From a bacterium (GTDB taxonomy: Bacteria; Vulcanimicrobiota; Vulcanimicrobiia; Vulcanimicrobiales; Vulcanimicrobiaceae): DNA of 40,128 nucleotides. Of the stretch, positions 36,718 to 40,128 are shown piece by piece. Below the pieces are notes generated by a model. The model was given only the letters and a program-made list of their open reading frames with translations, was not told the DNA's origin and did no database searches. Made by a program: the position numbers and the translations under genes. The stretch lies in the NCBI GenBank assembly GCA_021845615.1, contig JAJZVP010000005.1, positions 1-40,128 on the forward strand. Direction: 5' to 3'. How positions within the stretch are numbered: the first letter of the stretch is position 1; each line of letters begins with the position of its first letter.

Positions 36718-38201
36718 TGCTTGCATCGGCGCTCGCGGGGCGGATCGCGCTCTCCATCGTCGCCGTGGTGATCGCCGGGACGATCGCTTTCGCGTTGCTC
36801 AATCTCAAACGCGGTCGCGTCGACCCCACCGAATACGCGATCGGCGGGCGAAGTTTCGGCACCATCTTCCTGTGGGTGCTGCTCGCGGGTGAGATCTACA
36901 CCGCCTTCACCTTTCTCGGTGCCGCAGGCTGGGTCTATCTTCACGGCGCGGCGGCGTATTATATTCCGGCGTACGGCGCGATCGGCTACCTCGTGGGCTA
37001 CGCGCTGCTCCCACGGATTCGGCGCCTCGGCGCCGAGCGCGGCCTCGTCACGGCGCCCGACCTGCTGGCAAATTATTATCGCAGCCCACGGCTCGGCGTG
37101 CTCGCGGCGATCCTCTACGTGATCCTCGCGTTGCCGTACGTGACGCTCCAACTCAGCGGACTGCAGATCGTACTCTCGAGCGCCGGATACGGCTGGCTCG
37201 ATGGAGCGATCGGCGCGGCGGTCGCCTTTACGGCGATCGCGCTCTTTACGTTCACCGCCGGGTTGCGCGGCACGGCGTGGGCGAGTTTGGTAAAGGACGG
37301 CTTGGTGCTCGCGGTCGTGCTCTTCGCGGGCATCGCCCTGCCGATCCACTTCTTCGGCTCGCTCGGCGGAATGTTCGCGCAACTCCAACGCACGAATGCC
37401 GCCCTGCTCACCCTTCCGACCGGCGATGCGCCGTTCGGGCAAGTGTGGTTCATAACGACGGTGTTGTTTACCGGCATCGGGTTTTATATGGGCCCGCATT
37501 CGATCGCCGCAACGTTCTCCGCGCGCAGCGACAACACGCTGCGGCGGAATGCCATGCTTTTGCCGCTCTACTCGATCGTGTTGATCGTCATCTTCTTCGC
37601 CGGCTATGCGGCGTTATTGCTGGTACCGGGGCTGCACGGGCACGCCGCCGACCAATCGTTTTTGCTCGTCATCGCGCGCTACTATCCGCCCTGGGTGATG
37701 GGCTTCGTCGCCGGCGCCGGAGCGCTCGCGGCGCTGGTGCCATCCTCGGCACTCATTTTAGCCTCGGCGGCGATCGTGGTGCGCAACATCGTGCGCCCGG
37801 CCTTCCCCGGCCGCATCGACGAGCGACACGAAACGTTGGCGATGCGCGTCGCGGTGATCGCGATCTCCGCAGCGGCGCTGCTTGCATGGTGGCTCGCGCC
37901 CGAGACGCTCGGATCGCTCTTGCTGGTGTACTACAGCGGCATCACGCAATTTTTGCCCGGGGTGGTCGGAGCGGCATTCGGTCTACGGCTGCGCGGCATC
38001 GCGGTGACGCTCGGCCTTGCGGCGGGCGTCGTGACTGCGGCGTTGCTGACCTACGTGCTCGCCCATCTCGGCTTCAATCCCGGGTTCGGCGGGCTCATCG
38101 CGAACCTGCTCGTCGTCGCACTCGTCGAGTGGCTCGCCCCAAAAACGAAGACGAGCCCGCCGATGGCGAACTCGTCTTTCGAAGCTCCTACGACCGACTA
38201 G
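36717..38201 (+). CDS. Sodium:solute symporter (SSS/SLC5 family), copy 2
   Basis: 494 residues from the ATG at 36717. The track frame from 34812 is an in-frame extension through the reverse strand of other genes. About thirteen helices; signatures TEYAIGGRSFGTIFLWVLLAGE, GLVTAPDLLANYYRSPR, ILALPYVTLQLSGLQIVL and VPSSALILASAAIVVRNIV. It is paralogous to copy 1 but with clear divergence. It stands beside the start of the aminobenzoyl-CoA operon, the best candidate importer. Its TAG overlaps the opposing zinc-ribbon TAG in one CTAG. Confidence 0.9.
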   Translation: MLASALAGRIALSIVAVVIAGTIAFALLNLKRGRVDPTEYAIGGRSFGTIFLWVLLAGEIYTAFTFLGAAGWVYLHGAAAYYIPAYGAIGYLVGYALLPRIRRLGAERGLVTAPDLLANYYRSPRLGVLAAILYVILALPYVTLQLSGLQIVLSSAGYGWLDGAIGAAVAFTAIALFTFTAGLRGTAWASLVKDGLVLAVVLFAGIALPIHFFGSLGGMFAQLQRTNAALLTLPTGDAPFGQVWFITTVLFTGIGFYMGPHSIAATFSARSDNTLRRNAMLLPLYSIVLIVIFFAGYAALLLVPGLHGHAADQSFLLVIARYYPPWVMGFVAGAGALAALVPSSALILASAAIVVRNIVRPAFPGRIDERHETLAMRVAVIAISAAALLAWWLAPETLGSLLLVYYSGITQFLPGVVGAAFGLRLRGIAVTLGLAAGVVTAALLTYVLAHLGFNPGFGGLIANLLVVALVEWLAPKTKTSPPMANSSFEAPTTD

Positions 38202-38530
38202 CGGTAGCTGGGAGCGCTCCGCTGCGACTGGAAGCAGTCGCGGCAGTACACGGGCTTATCGCCGCGCGGATTGAAGGGCACTTCGGCGACGCCGCCGCAC
38301 CCGTTACAGGTGGCGGTGAACATTTCGCGCTGGCGACCTGCGCCACCACCCATGCCAGCACCACCGCCGCCGCCCGCAGTGCCGCGCTGCGCTTTACGCG
38401 CTTGGCGACAATCCAGACACCGGTTGGGTTTATTCTGGAACCCTTTTTGTTCGTAAAACCGCTGTTCTCCAGCGGTAAAAGCGAATTTGCTGCCGCAATC
38501 AACGCAGTTCAGCATTTCATCAACGTACAC
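38198..38530 (-). CDS. Two-domain zinc-ribbon protein (zf-trcl plus CxxC-x17-CxxC)
   Basis: 110 residues. I start at the GTG at 38528-38530, because related proteins begin M-Y-x-D just before the first CxxC and an AAAGG sits 9 nt upstream; the ATG at 38548 is the alternative. First domain: CVDCGSKFAFTAGEQRFYEQ, CLDC (zf-trcl type). A Gly-rich linker follows. Second domain: CNGC, exactly 17 residues, CRDC. Such proteins are small, probably nucleic-acid binding, of unknown role. Convergent with the symporter and sharing its stop. Confidence 0.88.
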   Translation of the reverse strand: MYVDEMLNCVDCGSKFAFTAGEQRFYEQKGFQNKPNRCLDCRQARKAQRGTAGGGGGAGMGGGAGRQREMFTATCNGCGGVAEVPFNPRGDKPVYCRDCFQSQRSAPSYR

Positions 38531-38644
38531 TAGACGAGACCTTTCCATTTCCTAGTAAGAACACGTTTCTTCGACTCGCCTGGTACGCCATGTAAAACCG
38601 GACCCGCGGACTTCGAAACCATTCGGGGAGTATCCCCGGCCGCC

Positions 38645-38674
38645 ACCATAGCACAAAAGAGGGCTCCTCTGCAA
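38645..38674 (-). promoter_or_regulatory. Candidate promoter of the zinc-ribbon gene
   Basis: Minus strand: TTGCAG (38669-38674), 18 bp, TATGGT (38645-38650). The mRNA would begin near 38638, at the base of a short 6-bp hairpin, leaving a leader of about 108 nt. The match is moderate. Confidence 0.45.
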
Positions 38675-38747
38675 TCGCTTCGAGCGCGAGCGAGCAGCCC
38701 CACGGGGGTTGGGGCCGGTGCTGGGCTGCCGACTGTTCAGAGGAGCC
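38662..38747. other. Structured multi-stem element, possible ncRNA
   Basis: GGCTCCTCTG (38662-38671) and CAGAGGAGCC (38738-38747) form a perfect 10-bp outer stem. Inside, GCAGCCC (38694-38700) pairs with GGGCTGC (38723-38729), and CGCT-TCG-AGCG (38676-38686) forms a small hairpin, giving a three-way-junction-like shape. On the minus strand the outer stem is followed by CTCTTTTG, a weak U-tract. It could be a small RNA with its own terminator, or a terminator/regulatory hairpin. Strand unresolved. Confidence 0.4.
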
Positions 38748-38979
38748 GGGGCGCGCGAGATGCGTCGCTATGGGGCTCCCCTGTATCGTCAGCCCGCTCC
38801 TCGGAGCTACGTCTGAGCCCACGCGCCTTTATTGCCCCCTTGCATATCTATTCGTGATTCTGGCCCAATCGCGTATCAGGCCGACTGTTTTTCGTCGAAG
38901 GGAGTCCAATGGCCGGACCGATGCGATAGCGACCCGCAGTGAAGGGTAAAATAGGGCGACGTTTTGAAAGCGTTCTGAC

Positions 38980-39723
38980 ATGGAAATGGAAGTTGTATCA
39001 CTGCGCAAAGAAGTGCGGCGGCTTCGGCTCCTCATCGTTGGAGCTACTGCGTTATTCAGCCTGGCATTGCTTGGCACGGCAGGTTATATGACAAATGCCG
39101 CGTCTTTCAACGCGATAACCGTTCACCGCATTAACATCGTTGACAACGACGGTGTCCTACGCATGGTGCTGGCCAACAAGGATAATTTCCCGCCCCCTCT
39201 AGAGCATGGCAAACCCACCGGAAGCCGAGACAATCATGGCCTTGCCGGTATTCTTTTCTATAATGATCGGGGAGACGAAAGCGGCGGTATCGTTTTGAAG
39301 GGCCGAAAGATCGCCGGAGTACCCGTTGCCCAATCGATGCTAAATTTTGACGACTTCGAGAGCAATGAAGCGGTGCAGTTGGTCTACAGCCGTAATGGCG
39401 CGAACCGCAGCGAGGGGCTCATGGTTACGCAGCAGGCAAATGCCCCAATTGCAGCATTCCGCCCCGCAATTCATGCGGCCCTTCGACTTCCGAAGGGTTC
39501 ATCTGCACGCGCAGCAGCGCTCGCTAAACTTCGCGACGAGGGCGCATTTGGGCACCTTCGCATGTTCACAGGCCTTACGGAGGACGGGCGATCGGTTCTC
39601 TACCTAGCGGACGCTCAGGGGCGACCACGACTCGCTTTTGTCGTTACGTCGAATGGCCGCGCTAAGATCGAATTTCTCGATAAGCACGGCAAAGCGGTAA
39701 AAGACATAAGCACGCACGGTTAA
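38980..39723 (+). CDS. Membrane-anchored protein with coiled-coil start, unknown
   Basis: 247 residues. Charged N-terminal helix (MEMEVVSLRKEVRRLRLL), one transmembrane helix (LIVGATALFSLALLGTAGYM), then a soluble beta-rich domain with the motif NIVDNDGVLRMVLANKDNFP, GLAGILFYNDRGDESGGI and TEDGRSVLYLADAQGRPRL; the repeated D-x-x-G-x-x-R/L units suggest a small repeat fold. I recognise the type as a widespread uncharacterised protein but no named family. Base composition is visibly less GC-rich than neighbours, and an IS lies 120 bp downstream; recent acquisition is possible. No clear SD. Confidence 0.78.
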   Translation: MEMEVVSLRKEVRRLRLLIVGATALFSLALLGTAGYMTNAASFNAITVHRINIVDNDGVLRMVLANKDNFPPPLEHGKPTGSRDNHGLAGILFYNDRGDESGGIVLKGRKIAGVPVAQSMLNFDDFESNEAVQLVYSRNGANRSEGLMVTQQANAPIAAFRPAIHAALRLPKGSSARAAALAKLRDEGAFGHLRMFTGLTEDGRSVLYLADAQGRPRLAFVVTSNGRAKIEFLDKHGKAVKDISTHG

Positions 39724-39845
39724 CTTTTTCGTTCAGAGCTGCATAGAACGTTCCCGAGGGTAACCCCGCACCGTCTGGTAAAACGTATAGCTGACCGCGA
39801 CGCAATCTTCAAAAATCGATGCTGCCCGTCCTACAGTCCGGAATG
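39724..39845. other. Short intergenic region before the IS end
   Basis: About 120 bp with no gene or clear terminator. It is AT-richer than the window average (CTTTTTCGTTCAG at the start) and includes the presumed junction of the IS3 element. Confidence 0.5.
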
Positions 39846-40128
39846 TGTCAATGGGTTTGAGACCACCGGAAGTTGAAAAATACTACGCGGCCTCTGGCCG
39901 GTTGATGTAGACGACGGGTTGGATCGCGGGCGGTTCCGGTGTACCGTGGACGAAACGTTCGGGATGTGCCTCCCACGCGTTGCGCAGAACGGTGCGGCGC
40001 ACGCTCGTCCGCTCCTCGACCCGACCGTGATGAACGTCGCTCGGTGTGAGAAGCGCAAGACCGCTATGCCGATGCTGCTGGTTGTACCAGGGGAAGAAGG
40101 CGCGGCAGAACTCACGCGCCTGCTCGAT
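39846..40128 (-). mobile_element. IS3-family insertion sequence, 3' end (runs off window)
   Basis: The transposase C-terminus plus about 40 bp beyond its stop (TTGAGACC-containing, ending near TGTCAATGGG) have the look of an IS3-family terminal region. The exact boundary (about 39844-39850) cannot be fixed, because the other inverted repeat and the target duplication lie outside the window. Confidence 0.65.
39883..40128 (-). CDS. IS3-family transposase OrfB, C-terminal fragment (partial)
   Basis: The track shows only an out-of-frame ORF here. In the frame starting at the window edge the minus strand reads WYNQQHRHSGLALLTPSDVHHG, then HPERFVHGTPEPPAIQPVVYIN and a TAG at 39883-39885. This is the end of the DDE integrase core (rve domain) of IS3-family OrfB proteins; the WYN...HRHSG motif is diagnostic, and it includes the last catalytic-core helix region. 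81 codons are visible; the rest lies beyond 40128, so whether the gene is intact is unknown. Confidence 0.9.
   Translation of the reverse strand: MEQAREFCRAFFPWYNQQHRHSGLALLTPSDVHHGRVEERTSVRRTVLRNAWEAHPERFVHGTPEPPAIQPVVYINRPEAA

Larger units (their letters stand above)
38531..38979. other. Gene-free region between divergent genes
   Basis: About 449 bp without a convincing gene; the 100-residue ORF 38520-38822 is Ser/Pro-rich without family features. It holds a candidate minus-strand promoter, a compact hairpin (CGGGGA-GTA-TCCCCG, 38624-38638), a multi-stem element (38662-38747), and AT-richer DNA before the next gene. I looked for a tRNA, SRP RNA, tmRNA or 6S pattern and found none. Confidence 0.7.

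Noticed and set aside
34812-38201. A 1129-residue plus-strand ORF
   Set aside because: Only the last 494 residues match a symporter. The upstream part is the antisense of the flavoprotein and monooxygenase genes, extended in frame by chance.
38560-38660. A possible tRNA or tmRNA-like 3' end (GCCGCCACCA, nearby TTCGAAA)
   Set aside because: No matching acceptor stem, anticodon arm or T-stem could be formed on either strand.
38520-38822. 100-residue minus-strand ORF
   Set aside because: It overlaps the zinc-ribbon start and the structured region, has no recognisable features or RBS, and looks like chance in GC-rich DNA.
39831-40115. 94-residue minus-strand ORF in the track
   Set aside because: It is out of frame with the IS3 transposase tail, which is the real coding frame here.

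Overview
The window is a high-GC bacterial chromosome segment. It starts inside the spc/S10 ribosomal-protein cluster, read leftward on the minus strand, and ends inside an IS3-family transposase. Protein-level features (a 21-22 residue insertion in ribosomal protein S12, a zinc-type S14, an L24 with a CxxC...CxxC tail, a long S3 tail) together with the mix of aerobic acyl-CoA and flavin metabolism suggest a Terrabacteria-type lineage. My best guess is Eremiobacterota (WPS-2), with Chloroflexota-related phyla as alternatives. This is inference; I could not run a phylogeny.

Region 1 (1-6957, minus): rplC-rplD-rplW-rplB-rpsS-rplV-rpsC-rplP-rpmC-rpsQ-rplN-rplX-rplE-rpsN(zinc type)-rpsH-rplF(partial). 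It is tightly packed and preceded by a clear sigma-70-type promoter (TTGACG-17 bp-TATAGT). Region 2 (7152-10568): a metabolic insert sits where rpsJ and rplC normally adjoin. It holds a VOC protein, a glutaryl-CoA dehydrogenase, an aldo/keto reductase, an SRPBCC-like protein and a DUF5654-like membrane protein (all minus), plus a 49-residue plus-strand ORF. Region 3 (10567-15425, minus): rpsL-rpsG-fusA-tuf-rpsJ, driven by TTGACG-18 bp-TATACT and closed by an intrinsic terminator just after rpsJ. S10 is therefore the last gene of the str operon and not the first of the S10 operon.

Region 4 (15456-22286): a membrane protein/GntR regulator/serine hydrolase operon with an inverted-repeat operator; an acyltransferase-3 protein; two secreted proteins, one with a near-leaderless consensus promoter; a two-gene pilin-like pair; and an alpha/beta hydrolase.

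Region 5 (22295-38201) is the most interesting part. Two clusters of minus-strand genes encode an aryl-CoA ligase, an acyl-CoA dehydrogenase, a crotonase, an SDR, a fused flavin monooxygenase/Old-Yellow-Enzyme protein of the 2-aminobenzoyl-CoA monooxygenase/reductase type, and a PYROXD2-like flavoprotein. The block is bracketed by two paralogous plus-strand DUF3311-sodium:solute symporter pairs, and a Rid-family protein follows the first. Together they look like uptake and aerobic CoA-dependent breakdown of 2-aminobenzoate (anthranilate) or a close relative: import, CoA activation, ring hydroxylation and reduction, deamination, then beta-oxidation-like steps. A plus-strand membrane protein plus GT39-like glycosyltransferase pair splits the cluster.

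Region 6 (38198-40128): a two-domain zinc-ribbon protein, about 450 bp of gene-free DNA with a strong multi-stem element, a lower-GC membrane-anchored protein of unknown function, and the 3' end of an IS3-family element running off the window. No rRNA, tRNA or CRISPR array was found.
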